Source: CAVVIO01 sp963748095 (GTDB lineage: Bacteria; Bacteroidota; Bacteroidia; Bacteroidales; UBA10428). From it: a stretch of DNA of 64,000 bases. Of this stretch, positions 1-10,048 are shown one piece after another; the first letter of the stretch is position 1; the number at the start of each line of letters is the position of its first letter. The position numbers were made by a program, and so were the translations under genes. The notes under the pieces were generated by a model, which saw nothing but the letters and a program-made list of their open reading frames with translations, did not search any database and had not been told where the DNA came from. The stretch covers positions 1 to 64,000 of the forward strand of contig CAVVIO010000012.1 in NCBI GenBank assembly GCA_963748095.1. Direction: 5' to 3'.

Positions 1-2
1 TT

Positions 3-1844
3 TTTTATCTTTCAGATATCAACCCTACGTCCCTTAGCTTTAAGCCTTCAGGAAAAGAGATTAATATTAATCTGGAAATAAAACAATCGCAGAAGTTTAT
101 TACCGTTTCAAAAGATGGAGAATTCGACGGATATGCCAGTTCGTTTTCCATTATTACCAACCAGGTGGATAAAGCCCGGTCGTTCATCGATGCTGTAAAA
201 ACGAATATAGGCTCCTGTAAGGAATCAAATAAATCATGGAGCTCCCCCGGTGAAGCTTATGACTGGTTAATAAAAAATATCGGTGAATCGACAAGCAGTG
301 GCAAGACTTATAAACAATCGCTGACAAAAGGCGCTAAAAGTTATATTGCCAAACTTCAATCTGATGTAACCGATAGTAAAGGAAATCAGCAGAATGCCCA
401 GTATATATTCGATCTGAGTGATATAAATCCTGCAGGTATTGACCTGATCGTATCCGGAAAATCTTTAAAAGTTGAGTTAAAGGTTCGCGACAATAAATAT
501 TATATACAGGTAGTTGATAACGAAGGGGTATCCTATTCCAAAAATCTGGACATCTATTCGGATGATATTGAAAATGCCAGAAATATAGTAAATGCTTTTA
601 ATTTACTGGTTTCAAACACAAAACCGGAAAGAAAAGAATGGTCCGGTTATGCACAGGCACTTTCATATATTAAAGATAATCTGGCAAGTGTTAAAGTGGG
701 AACCAGTACTTATGCCCAATCCATGACCTTCGATGCTTCTCCTTCGGGAATAGTGAACTTTAAATCGGTTGAAACCGACTCGAAAGGAGCATCCGGCGAA
801 GTTGTGAGTTCTTTTTACCTAAGTGATATACTTCCTTCTGTCGACTTAAATGTTTCTTCTAAAAATGCCTATTTAGAAATTAATACAAAAGATAAAAATA
901 AATTCATCCGGCAGACTAAGGATGGAAACCAGGAATCTTATGACAATTCTTTGAAAATTTATGTGGAAGATATTGATAACGCCCGTGATATGCAGCAGGC
1001 TTTATCATATGCCATTCAGAACAGCAATCCGGGCATTCAGAATTTCACAACGCTTGAAGGTGTTACTGGATGGCTGAAAAGCAATCCGGGAGAAGTTACC
1101 ATCGATTCGAAAAAATACGGGCAGTCGATAACTGTATCGGCCGGTTCCGAAAATAAACTCGATCTGCAGGTAATTACTACGAATGAGGATGGCAGTAGTG
1201 TAAAAGAACAATTCGAAATTTATCCGGAAGATATATCTGTGGAAGACCTGCAAATTAAAGTGAGCGGAAAAAAACTTTATGTCCCCGTATCAACAGGTAA
1301 ATTGAGATATATCAAAGCATTTAAAGACAGTGAACTGCAAAACTACGCATCCTCCACAGATGTGCTTTTTGATGATGTGTTAAAAGCCAAAGATTTTATC
1401 GCTGCCATGAAATTCCTTCATGAAAAATCGAAAGTTGCCAACCGTTTATTGCAGGATAAAAGTGCTGCATGGAATTATCTTGCCGGGCATCTCGGAAAAA
1501 TAGAAATTGCAGGAAATGTATATGATCAAAAAATAGAAAAACAGGAAGACAACAGCTGTAAGATTAAATTTACACGGGTTGAAACAGACAGTAAAGGCGC
1601 AAGTACCGAATATGTATATGAGTTCGTAGCCTCTGATATCGATCCGGCAAATTCCGGTATTTCAGTCAAGGGAAAAGAATTGAGTGTGGACCTGGTAACA
1701 AAGGGAAAACAAAAACTGATCAAACCTTACAAAAACGGGGAAGCAGGAAATTTTGACATTGATATGAATGTTGTTTCCGATGATGTATTGCTTGCAAAAA
1801 ACATTTTAGCGGCTTTTACTACATTATCAAATAACTGCAAATAA
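3..1844 (+). CDS. Tandem-repeat protein of unknown function (5' end outside window)
   Basis: The reading frame is open from the first bases of the window, so the N-terminus is missing and the internal GTG at 165 is not a real start. The visible part is four complete copies of a module of about 134-135 residues, starting near 231, 636, 1038 and 1443, plus the tail of an earlier copy. Each copy has a W..A..YL-type helix, a K.Y.QS strand, a DSKG turn, a (Y/F).LSDI(N/L)P motif and an acidic (S/V)DD(I/V)..A(R/K) helix at the end. No cysteine-rich, membrane or catalytic motif is seen. The copies have diverged in sequence but kept their length. I do not recognise the family; a structural or surface role is only a guess. 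A bidirectional hairpin terminator follows. Confidence 0.75.
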   Translation, partial: FYLSDINPTSLSFKPSGKEININLEIKQSQKFITVSKDGEFDGYASSFSIITNQVDKARSFIDAVKTNIGSCKESNKSWSSPGEAYDWLIKNIGESTSSGKTYKQSLTKGAKSYIAKLQSDVTDSKGNQQNAQYIFDLSDINPAGIDLIVSGKSLKVELKVRDNKYYIQVVDNEGVSYSKNLDIYSDDIENARNIVNAFNLLVSNTKPERKEWSGYAQALSYIKDNLASVKVGTSTYAQSMTFDASPSGIVNFKSVETDSKGASGEVVSSFYLSDILPSVDLNVSSKNAYLEINTKDKNKFIRQTKDGNQESYDNSLKIYVEDIDNARDMQQALSYAIQNSNPGIQNFTTLEGVTGWLKSNPGEVTIDSKKYGQSITVSAGSENKLDLQVITTNEDGSSVKEQFEIYPEDISVEDLQIKVSGKKLYVPVSTGKLRYIKAFKDSELQNYASSTDVLFDDVLKAKDFIAAMKFLHEKSKVANRLLQDKSAAWNYLAGHLGKIEIAGNVYDQKIEKQEDNSCKIKFTRVETDSKGASTEYVYEFVASDIDPANSGISVKGKELSVDLVTKGKQKLIKPYKNGEAGNFDIDMNVVSDDVLLAKNILAAFTTLSNNCK

Positions 1845-1906
1845 TTTTTGCAGATTCATAAATAATTGATGTTTGTGAATCTCTATTTTTCATTATTAAG
1901 ATAACA

Positions 1907-1942
1907 CAAAAAAGGCTGAAGAAAATCCTCAGCCTTTTTTTA
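1907..1942. terminator. Bidirectional intrinsic terminator
   Basis: An inverted repeat (AAAAAAGGCTGA ... TCAGCCTTTTTT) with a short loop lies between the convergent repeat-protein gene and the first YfaP-like lipoprotein gene. U-tracts form on both strands, so it can stop both. A near-identical copy lies after the paralogous lipoprotein gene at 3234. Confidence 0.8.
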
Positions 1943-1955
1943 TGCTCGTTATATT

Positions 1956-3041
1956 TTACTTTCTTTTATATTGAAGGGTCTGTTGAATTTTATCCAGATT
2001 GATTGTTGTTTTCTTTGTGGATCTTTCGAGATAAATATGTTGTTTGTTACTTTCTGTACTCTTCACCTGTGAAATATTAAACTTCATAACTTCCACACCA
2101 TCACCTTCTCCACCATAATCACTGGTACCTGGTTCAAACGAACCATAGTAAGGGTTACTGCCTGAACTTGGTGTGATCAATTGGTTATCATAACGGGCTG
2201 TAACAATGTAATTAGTTGTGTTGGTAACCGAGCAATCCGAAAAGTAATCAACCCTTACGATGTATTCACCGGTTTTAACATCGGAGGGGAAAATGTAAAT
2301 AATATTCTCATTATTCACACTGTCAATCCAGCAACCAGGATTTGAATCGAGATCCAGCACTCCGGTCGTTGTTGAATCATCAACAATATATTGTGCCAGA
2401 TCGCTTGTGGTTAAATTCAAATAATCATTTGGATGATCAGTATAAATCTGTTCCCAGTTATAAGTGATTTCTCCGGTATTACCGTAATAAATTTCATTAC
2501 TGTCGGGCTCCACAAGGTGAAGGTCCACGTCATTCAATAAATCCCAGGATAATGATACCTGTAGTTTTCCAACTGCCGATTGTTCGATCGTACTCACACT
2601 AATCTCGGTTTTTCCGCCGATATCACCGGTTGCTTCATTCTTCATTTCAGCTACAATGGTAAATTCCTTTGTAGGCATATTTTCATTAAAAAGAATTACT
2701 GCTACATATCCGTCACTGGTGCTTTGCAAACTGGAAACAGGAGTTTGGTAATATCCCGAAGATCCTTTGACACCAAGTAGTAAATGACTTACAGCACTCT
2801 GTGTATGAACATTAATGGGTGTGCTTCCACCTTCAAGCGCTTTACTGTTTGCAGTGATAGTGGCCGCAACATTTGATCCTGATTCACCTGGCAATCCTGA
2901 ATTTACAAAAGTCCCGTTTTCGACATTAATATAATCGCTTGACTTCACTGAATCGGAATTCTTGTCCTTTTTGCACGAAAACATCAGACTTGTAATTAGC
3001 ACAATTGCCGCAATTTTAGTAAAAGTGAGATTTTTTTTCAT
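1956..3041 (-). CDS. YfaP/DUF2135-like lipoprotein, copy 1
   Basis: A 361-residue predicted lipoprotein. The signal peptide ends in a lipobox (SLMFSC, Cys at about residue 23) followed by a lysine/aspartate-rich tether. The middle holds the pattern SWDLLNDVDLHLVEPDSNE, then a GVLDLDSN segment, NENIIYIFP and a GEY.VRVDYFSDC strand. This order resembles the DUF2135/YfaP type of beta-sandwich (WD.D.NDVDLHV..P.G). The C-terminus is a long polar strand-rich tail. It is most likely anchored to the outer membrane. It is a close paralogue of the next gene upstream, with nearly the same length and matching text in most segments, so the pair is a tandem duplication. The ligand is unknown. Confidence 0.8.
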   Translation of the reverse strand: MKKNLTFTKIAAIVLITSLMFSCKKDKNSDSVKSSDYINVENGTFVNSGLPGESGSNVAATITANSKALEGGSTPINVHTQSAVSHLLLGVKGSSGYYQTPVSSLQSTSDGYVAVILFNENMPTKEFTIVAEMKNEATGDIGGKTEISVSTIEQSAVGKLQVSLSWDLLNDVDLHLVEPDSNEIYYGNTGEITYNWEQIYTDHPNDYLNLTTSDLAQYIVDDSTTTGVLDLDSNPGCWIDSVNNENIIYIFPSDVKTGEYIVRVDYFSDCSVTNTTNYIVTARYDNQLITPSSGSNPYYGSFEPGTSDYGGEGDGVEVMKFNISQVKSTESNKQHIYLERSTKKTTINLDKIQQTLQYKRK

Positions 3042-3233
3042 CTGTTTAATAATTTAATTAGTTTATTAGTTATTGGTATAAATAGATTTTTTTCAATTTA
3101 GTTATTATAATTTTAATATTTGTTCATTGATAATGTTTTTTAACGGGCCCGATAATATCTTGTTCTTATTTTTATACCAATCGTCTGAATTATTTGAGGA
3201 ACAACTTATATCAGATAATTAAATATAAAACAC

Positions 3234-3264
3234 AAAAAAGGCTGAAGAAAATCTTCAGCCCTTT
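3234..3264 (-). terminator. Intrinsic terminator of lipoprotein copy 2
   Basis: The stem GGCTGAAG/CTTCAGCC with an AAAAT loop is followed on the minus strand by a U-tract. It differs by about one base from the terminator at 1907, so the duplicated unit includes the terminator as well as the gene. Confidence 0.75.
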
Positions 3265-3284
3265 ATTGAATTAGAATTATGATC

Positions 3285-4379
3285 CTACTTGTTGTTATAT
3301 TCGTATTCCAGGTGTTCCTGTAATTTATCCAGATTTATAGTCTTTTTCTTCGGCCTTTCAAGATAAATGTGTTGTTTGGTGCTTCTGGTGCTTTTAACCT
3401 GTGAAATATTGAACTTCATTACTTCCACACCGGCGCCCTGTGCACCGAAATCATCCGTCCCCGGTTCAAACGATCCATTATAGGGATTACTTCCCGAAGT
3501 GGGTGTGATCAGTTGGTTGTCATAGCGTGCTGTAACGATATAATTAGTTGGTAAATTACCTCCAACACAATCTGAATAGAAATCAATTCTCACTGTGTAT
3601 TCACCGGTTTTAATATCGGAAGGGAAAATGTAAATGATATTCTCATTATTAACACTATCTATTGAACAACCTGCGTTAGAGTCCAGATCAAGCACTCCGG
3701 TTGTTAACGAATCATCCACGATATATTTTGACTTATCTGCCGGCGTTAAATCGAGAAAATCATTTGGGTGATCTGCCATCATTTGCTGATAGTCATATGA
3801 AATATATCCGGGATTTAAATAATAAATTTCATTACTGTCAGGTTCCACCACGTGCAGGTCAATATCATTCAGTAAATCCCAGGACAATGAGATTTGTAAT
3901 TTGGCTGCTGCCGATTGATCGAGCGTACTGACCTGAATTTCTGTTTTTCCACCTACATCACCCGTTGCATCGTTCATCATTTCAGCTTCAATGGTAAATT
4001 CTTTGGTTGGCATATTATCGTTAAACAGAATAACAGCAGCATACCCGTCACTCGTGCGTTGCAAGTCGGAAACAGAAGTCTGGTAATATCCTGATGATCC
4101 TTTAATACCAAGTAACAAATGACTTACAGCACTTTGTGTGTGAACATTAATCGGAGTGCTTCCACCCTCCAGAGCCTTGGAATTTGCCGTAATGGTGGCA
4201 TCTACGTTCGATCCCGATTCGTTGGGTAATCCAGAATTGACAAAGGTGCCATTTTCCACGTTAATGTAATCGCTGGTGGTGGTTACCGGATCGGTTTTTT
4301 TGTCTTTCTTACATGCAAACAGCAGGCTGGTAATAAGCACAATTGCTGCGTACTTAGAAATAGTGTGAATTCCTTTCAT
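3285..4379 (-). CDS. YfaP/DUF2135-like lipoprotein, copy 2
   Basis: A 364-residue paralogue of the 1956-3041 gene, transcribed in the same direction and 243 bp upstream of it. It carries a lipobox (LLFAC at about residue 23) and the same domain order: an N-terminal region with INVENGTFVNSGLP, a central SWDLLNDIDLHVVEPDSNE segment of the DUF2135/YfaP type, then VLDLDSNAG and GEYTVRIDFYSDC. Most differences lie in loops (for example the GYISYDYQQMMADHP segment) and in the lysine-rich C-terminus. Both copies keep an intact frame, which argues that both are expressed. The function is not known; by family resemblance it is a secreted carbohydrate- or protein-binding sandwich. Confidence 0.8.
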   Translation of the reverse strand: MKGIHTISKYAAIVLITSLLFACKKDKKTDPVTTTSDYINVENGTFVNSGLPNESGSNVDATITANSKALEGGSTPINVHTQSAVSHLLLGIKGSSGYYQTSVSDLQRTSDGYAAVILFNDNMPTKEFTIEAEMMNDATGDVGGKTEIQVSTLDQSAAAKLQISLSWDLLNDIDLHVVEPDSNEIYYLNPGYISYDYQQMMADHPNDFLDLTPADKSKYIVDDSLTTGVLDLDSNAGCSIDSVNNENIIYIFPSDIKTGEYTVRIDFYSDCVGGNLPTNYIVTARYDNQLITPTSGSNPYNGSFEPGTDDFGAQGAGVEVMKFNISQVKSTRSTKQHIYLERPKKKTINLDKLQEHLEYEYNNK

Positions 4380-4877
4380 GAGTTTAACATTTTTAAATTA
4401 AAGTTTTAAAATAATATCTCTTAATTCTCAAATCATTGCAGTTATCATTGCTTTATGAGGTTACCGTGTTTTGATGAAATTCATTACCTGGCCCATCTAT
4501 TTTTACAGGTTTAAACAGTCAAAATTAAATTATAAGTATGGATAACTATTGTAAAAAATCGGCAGGGAGTATATGATGTCTTCACCAATAAAGGATTATT
4601 GCAAATAATAAAAAAGAGGTTCATCTGCAACAGGAAAACGAACCATAAATATTTTTAAATACGATTCGAATTAAATAATACTAGAGAGGGAATAAATTAT
4701 ATAAAAGGTACCTTTTAAAACCATGTATCCTTTTTGGAGAAAAGGAAGCTTCCCTTTGATCAAAAAAACAACATCTTATTACATATAGCTGTAAATCACC
4801 GAAAGCAGATATCACCTATAACATATTAAACTCTATGGATTCCGGCACTCTTCAATTTGGGTACTTAAATGTTTAAT
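4380..4877. other. Intergenic region with small palindromes
   Basis: About 500 bases with no credible gene. It holds the upstream region of lipoprotein copy 2 and the downstream region of the phosphoesterase gene. Two short perfect palindromes are visible: AAAAGGTACCTTTT at 4703-4716 and GGAAGCTTCC at 4744-4753. Neither has the layout of a clear terminator. Confidence 0.5.
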
Positions 4878-7327
4878 TCAATCTTCATCAGCACCTGAAA
4901 CAAAAAAAGCAGCATGTACCGGAGGGGGGCATTTACTGTCAAGGCCTTTTACAGCTTTCCATATCACTTCGTTAAAGGGCTGGTCAGGAGCTCTGTCTTC
5001 TTTACTGAAATCAAATTGTTCACTTATCCGTGCATATTTACTGTCTTCAGTATTTATTTGGTTCAGATCAACCTGGCAGGGTTTTACAATAAAAGGTGGA
5101 TGATCAGCTACCGAGTTGAAACAACCTCCACATAGGAACTGCTGAAGCATCGTACTGGCTCATAGGCGGAAGTCCCAATATCAATTCAATGGTACGCAAA
5201 ATAGATGAAGTGGTATACATGGAATGATCTACATAATTCTTTTTCACAAATCCACCGGCTACATATACGGTGGACCGGTGTGCATCAACATGGTCGGGTC
5301 CGTTTTGGGCATCATCCTCCACTATAAACACCACACTTTCGTTCCATATAGGTGAATGGCTCAGATAATCGACAAACAATCCCACTGCAAGGTCATTATC
5401 TGCCACGTGAGCATTCAGGCGTTGGGCGACCTAAATTTAAACCTTCTGTATGATCGTTGATTATATGTAGAGTACTAAGTTGAGGAACAGCATGGATAGC
5501 AAGCAGCGAATCGAAATCCCTTTTCCACTGGCGGAAGCGTACTGTATCGCGCACTGTTTCATCCCAACTGGTAAAGTAAGGACAATAATGGTTTTCCAGT
5601 ACCGGAATATTGGGCTTGTCACTATGCATAAATTCACCATAAGTACGATAGCTTACACCATATTTTTTACAGGTATTCCATAAAAAGCCGTTTTTGTTAT
5701 TGGCAATGTCGCGGTTACCTTCTGCATCGTATTTGCCTCCCCGGTTACCGTAGCTGGTTGGCCATGTTTTTTCGAGATAATCAGTAGCATAAGCTCCCAT
5801 GCTCCAGTTATGCCCGTCAGCGCTGACTTCCCCATCTACATAGAAATTATCGAATAACACAAATTCCCGGGCCAGGGCATGCTGATTAGGTGTAATATGT
5901 TCACCAAATAATACAAGGCTTGTATCCCCGTTCCCTTCGGGTATATCTCCAAGTACTTGGTCATAAGTACGGTTTTCTTTAATAATGTAAAATACATGTT
6001 TTATAGGTGACGTGTCTCCCAGTCGCCCCGGAACAGGATTTCCGGCAGGAATAGCTGCATGGGTAAAACTGTCGGGCAGGTATGGGCTGTTCTGATAAAC
6101 AATCTTTGAATAAGTACCCAAAAGTTGTGCCTTGGGTGTATCCAGAACCTGCAATGTTCCTTTAAATAATCCTGCAATATATTGAACATGCATTTTGTCC
6201 AGTTTTTCGCCGTGCTGGTAAACTACCTCTTCCCCTTTCCTGTATGGATTAGGGCCGTACGGATTAGCCATTGACATATTACCTTTCCCGTTGGAAACCA
6301 CTATTTTCTCACCAACGGTCCGCACGCATGTAGGATACCAGCCTGTGGGGACAAATCCTTTGCTTTTGGCATTTCCCGGGGAACTTACATCGAAAACTGC
6401 CAGGCAGTTATTATCGGCGTTGGCAACATAGAGATCCTTATCATCGGCACTTAAAGCAACACTATTGGTTGTGGAACCTTCCGGTGAATTGGGATACATG
6501 GCTGCATTTAATGTTTCAATCACCTTCCGTAACTTTAAGTCGATTACAGAAACCGAATTATCATTGGCATTGGCAACAAACAAATATTTGCCGTTACGTG
6601 TAATACACATATCGTTAGGATTATCACCTACAGGTATATATGCAGAGAAATTACCGGAACGGGTATCGAATATTTCCACCCGGTCGCAACCCCAGCAAGT
6701 GATATATAATTCGTTACGATCGGGAGATAATAAACAAGTATAACCTTCTCCGCCAAGTGAATGACGGGAAACAACCTTTTTATTTTTCAGATCATATACA
6801 TACAATGCGTTGTCTTCTTTTGTAACGGCATACAACAACTGCTTTGTGTCATCTACTGCAATTCCTGCTACTGATATTTCTACAGGCCATGGCTTATCGA
6901 TTGCAAATGTATCTTCCGGTACAAGTTTCCTATTTCGGATAAGATACCTGACAATCCAATTATCATTGCCACCCGATGCATACAAATACTTATTATCACT
7001 TGAAAAAGTCAGTCCCAGCCATGATTTTGCCATCACCACCGAATCAAGGATTTTCCAGTTTACGGCGTCAATCAGGATAACGCTTTGAGTACTTTGTCCG
7101 TTATTGGTTACTGCCAGTAACTTATGTGAAGACGATACGGCAATATTCAACGGAAGATCGCCCAGCGGCAGCATTTTACCCACCGGTGTAAGTTTCCATC
7201 CATTAGGCAGGGAGACGGTTTCGGTTTTAATATTATCCGGACTTTGAGCTAAAGTGAGGCTAACGCTTATTAACTGTAAAGTGAAAAAAATAAGATACTG
7301 TCTGAAGTAAAAATATATCCGTGACAT
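4878..7327 (-). CDS. YncE-type propeller / phosphoesterase protein (two frameshifts)
   Basis: A secreted protein of about 815 residues read in three frames. The first part (7327-5396) has a signal peptide, YncE-type seven-blade propeller repeats (blades with ..LYVANADN, VSVIDLKLRKV, GKYLFVANAND) and the start of a phosphoesterase domain (HVFYIIKENRTYDQVLGD) of the alkaline phosphatase superfamily. The frame continues at 5406-5104 (ESVVFIVEDDAQNGPDHVDAHR) and again at 5150-4878 (SVADHPPF...). Joining needs removal of one base near 5416 and one near 5118; the joined text is continuous with the family (LGRPTPNAHVADNDLA and PMWRLFNSVADHPPF). The break could be real decay, but similar single-base breaks in five other genes here suggest sequence error. 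Confidence 0.75.
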
Positions 7328-7667
7328 TTAACTATTGTTTTAATAAATATATCAGATGTAAAATTGGTATAAAAATACCAGAAGCAGGTAAAATTAACCT
7401 TAGAAAATAGTTTATATGAATGTGACTTTAAAGTATCAAATCTGATTATCAACTCTTAGGTCAATTCCGGCTTAAGACCAAAAGCAAGCCAAAAAAGAAG
7501 TTTTTAACTTACAAATTTATGTGATCTGAAAATTTATAAAGTACTAGTTACAAAAGAAATCAAGCATCTCTTTGTCTATTTAAAATAGGTGAAAAGTATC
7601 CCTATGACTAATGTCATTCCAAATAGGTTGGTTTTTAACGAAATTAAAAATCTAAAAAAATTTACAA
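7328..7667. other. Intergenic region between divergent genes
   Basis: About 340 bases between the phosphoesterase gene (minus) and the first glutamate dehydrogenase (plus). It must hold both promoters. I see no clear TAnnTTTG box, RNA gene or conserved hairpin. Confidence 0.4.
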
Positions 7668-8999
7668 ATGAATGCAGAACTTTTTTTAAAAAATCTAAAA
7701 AAAACACACCCCGGTGAAGATGAGTTTCACCAGGCTGTTGGAGAAATTTTAGAATCAATTGAAGAAGTGTACAATCAAAATCCGCAATTTGAGACGCTCA
7801 AGATCATTGAGCGGCTGGTAGAGCCTGATAGGATTATTATTTTCAGGGTACCCTGGCAGGATGATGAGGGAGAAGTACATGTTAACCACGGGTATCGGAT
7901 TGAATTCAGCAGCACACTTGGCCCCTATAAAGGCGGTTTGCGTTTTCATCCCGATGTAAGTCTGGGAACCTTCAAATTTCTCGGATTTGAACAGATATTC
8001 AAAAATGCCCTAACGGGTTTACCTATGGGCGGTGGTAAAGGAGGATCGGATTTCGACCCCAAAATGAAATCGGATAATGAGGTAATGAAATTCTGCCAGA
8101 GTTTTATGTCTGAATTGTTCCGCCACATTGGACCGGAAACAGATGTGCCTGCCGGCGATATAGGTGTGGGTGGCCGTGAAATCGGTTACTTATACGGACA
8201 ATATAAACGACTGGTAAACCGGTTTGAAGGAGTTCTTACAGGAAAAGGTCTTACATGGGGAGGAAGCTGGATAAGGAAAGAAGCTACCGGCTATGGGTTG
8301 GTATATATCACACAACACTGGCTCGAACAGCACAAAACAACTATCAAAGGGAAAAGAGTTACCATGTCAGGTTCCGGAAATGTAGCTATTTATGCTGCAG
8401 AGAAGGTTATACAACTTGGTGGAAAAGTAATTACCATGAGCGATTCCAATGGCTGTATTATTGATGAAAATGGTATTGATCTGGACCTGGTGAAAGAAAT
8501 CAAGGAAGTAAACCGCGGGCGGATTAAAGAGTATATAAAATCAAGACCTGCTGCAATTTTTAGTGAAAACAGGAATGATGTCTGGAAAGTAAAATGCGAT
8601 ATTGCTTTACCAAACGCCACCCAGAATGAACTGGATCTGGATTCAGCAAAGTCGCTAGTATCAAATGGCTGCATGGTAGTTGCTGAAGGAGCAAATATGC
8701 CCGTTACCACGGATGCGGTTCATTACTTGCTTAAGAATAAAACAGGTATGATCCCCGGGAAAGCAGCTAATGCCGGGGGCGTTGCTGTATCAGGACTGGA
8801 GATGACCCAGAATTCGATGAAATTACAGTGGATGCCGAAAGAGGTAGATGAGCGTTTATATAAAATCATGCTCGGAATACACGATACATGTGCCAAATAC
8901 GGAAAACAGCCCGACGGATACATCGATTATGTAAAAGGTGCAAACATTGCCGGTTTTCTGAAAGTTGCCCATGCAATGGTAGACCAGGGACTGATCTGA
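7668..8999 (+). CDS. gdhA: NADP-type glutamate dehydrogenase, copy 1
   Basis: A hexameric-type glutamate dehydrogenase of 443 residues that interconverts 2-oxoglutarate plus ammonium and glutamate in the cytoplasm. The substrate-binding loop LPMGGGKGGSDFDP with its lysine, the PAGDIGVGGREIG segment, the GKG..WGGS.IR.EATGYG region and the Rossmann entry SGSGNVA are all present, as is the C-terminal AANAGGVAVSGLEM motif. Length and motifs fit the bacterial NADP-dependent branch. A second copy lies at 50643 with the same motifs but a different N-terminus. The start is the only ATG before the conserved HPGEDEFHQAV segment. A strong hairpin follows and separates it from hflC. Confidence 0.95.
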   Translation: MNAELFLKNLKKTHPGEDEFHQAVGEILESIEEVYNQNPQFETLKIIERLVEPDRIIIFRVPWQDDEGEVHVNHGYRIEFSSTLGPYKGGLRFHPDVSLGTFKFLGFEQIFKNALTGLPMGGGKGGSDFDPKMKSDNEVMKFCQSFMSELFRHIGPETDVPAGDIGVGGREIGYLYGQYKRLVNRFEGVLTGKGLTWGGSWIRKEATGYGLVYITQHWLEQHKTTIKGKRVTMSGSGNVAIYAAEKVIQLGGKVITMSDSNGCIIDENGIDLDLVKEIKEVNRGRIKEYIKSRPAAIFSENRNDVWKVKCDIALPNATQNELDLDSAKSLVSNGCMVVAEGANMPVTTDAVHYLLKNKTGMIPGKAANAGGVAVSGLEMTQNSMKLQWMPKEVDERLYKIMLGIHDTCAKYGKQPDGYIDYVKGANIAGFLKVAHAMVDQGLI

Positions 9000-9022
9000 T
9001 AAAACTTTATAAAACTTTAAAT

Positions 9023-9060
9023 ATAAGAAGGCCTGAATTAACAAATTCAGGCCTTCTTAT
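9023..9060. terminator. Bidirectional terminator, 17-bp stem
   Basis: A perfect inverted repeat ATAAGAAGGCCTGAATT/AATTCAGGCCTTCTTAT with a four-base loop between the convergent gdhA and hflC genes. The arms end in A/T-rich sequence on both sides, so it can serve both strands. Confidence 0.8.
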
Positions 9061-9100
9061 ATTGTCTATTCCTACAGTCAAACGCCTGCAGTCCGGTATA

Positions 9101-10042
9101 TTATTTCATGCTTTTCAGATATTTGTACAATTCACTGTTGGTCGATAGAATTACTGATGTAGTGGAATCGAAAGTTTTCTGAAAAGTTTCCATCGACTTA
9201 AGGAAAGCATACAGTTCCCTGGAACCACTTGAGCGGTCGTATGCCGATGCATAGATTACAGCTGCTTTCGCATCTGCTTTTCCTTTTATTTGCTCGGCTT
9301 CTTTGAAAGCTTCGGACTGCACAGTTTGAAGTTCCCGTTCTTTTTCACCGTTAATACGGGATGCTTCCCCCTGTCCTTCCGACTTGAATTTATCGGCTAT
9401 CCGGTATCTTTCACTCTTCATACGCTCATATACCTGTTCACGAACATCACCCACATAATTGATCCTTTTAAAGCGAAAATCAAGAATAACTATACCTAAA
9501 TCTTTTGCCTGTTGGTTTGCCGATTTCAGGATCATTTGCTGTATTTTTTGTCGTCCTACATTAATATTATCAAGAGAATCGCCTATTAATTCACCAATTG
9601 AACCTGAAGACATGGGCGTACGGTTGCTGGTACGTACTGCTTCTTCCAGGTTATGATTAGCAATAAAATCCCTGGTCTGTCCGTCGAGGATATCATCCAG
9701 CCGTGATTGTGCGCCTCTTTCATTCCTCATACGTTTGAAGAATTGCAACGGATCAGTAATCTGCCAGCGGGCATAGGTATCTACAAAAATGAATTTTTTA
9801 TCTTTTGTGGGGACCTGGTTGGGATCGCCGTCCCATTCCATATACCTTTTTTCAAAATAGTTGGCTTTCTGAACAAAAGGAGTTTTGAATTTCAAACCCG
9901 GAGTGGTAATTGCTTTCCCGACTGGTTTACCAAACTGGGTAATTACCACCTGTTCAGTTTCATTGACAATGTAAGCACTCTGAAACAGAACGATTAATGC
10001 TATAATTGCAAGGACTATTATTATGATTGCTTTTTTACCCAT
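9101..10042 (-). CDS. hflC: HflC-like SPFH/prohibitin membrane protein
   Basis: A 313-residue SPFH (band 7) protein with one N-terminal membrane segment (about residues 4-24), then NETEQVVITQFGKPVG, the typical start of an HflC band-7 domain, and a charged helical region (EKERELQTVQSEAFKEAEQIKG) for coiled-coil assembly. In characterised bacteria HflC pairs with HflK to form a cage around the FtsH protease. It follows hflK by six bases, so the two are co-transcribed and probably translationally coupled. The length is normal for HflC. Confidence 0.92.
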   Translation of the reverse strand: MGKKAIIIIVLAIIALIVLFQSAYIVNETEQVVITQFGKPVGKAITTPGLKFKTPFVQKANYFEKRYMEWDGDPNQVPTKDKKFIFVDTYARWQITDPLQFFKRMRNERGAQSRLDDILDGQTRDFIANHNLEEAVRTSNRTPMSSGSIGELIGDSLDNINVGRQKIQQMILKSANQQAKDLGIVILDFRFKRINYVGDVREQVYERMKSERYRIADKFKSEGQGEASRINGEKERELQTVQSEAFKEAEQIKGKADAKAAVIYASAYDRSSGSRELYAFLKSMETFQKTFDSTTSVILSTNSELYKYLKSMK

Positions 10043-10048
10043 GGTTAC

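Noticed and set aside
4914..5135. A plus-strand ORF within the broken phosphoesterase gene
   Set aside because: It is the reverse-strand shadow of the coding text and disappears as a candidate once the minus-strand frames are joined.
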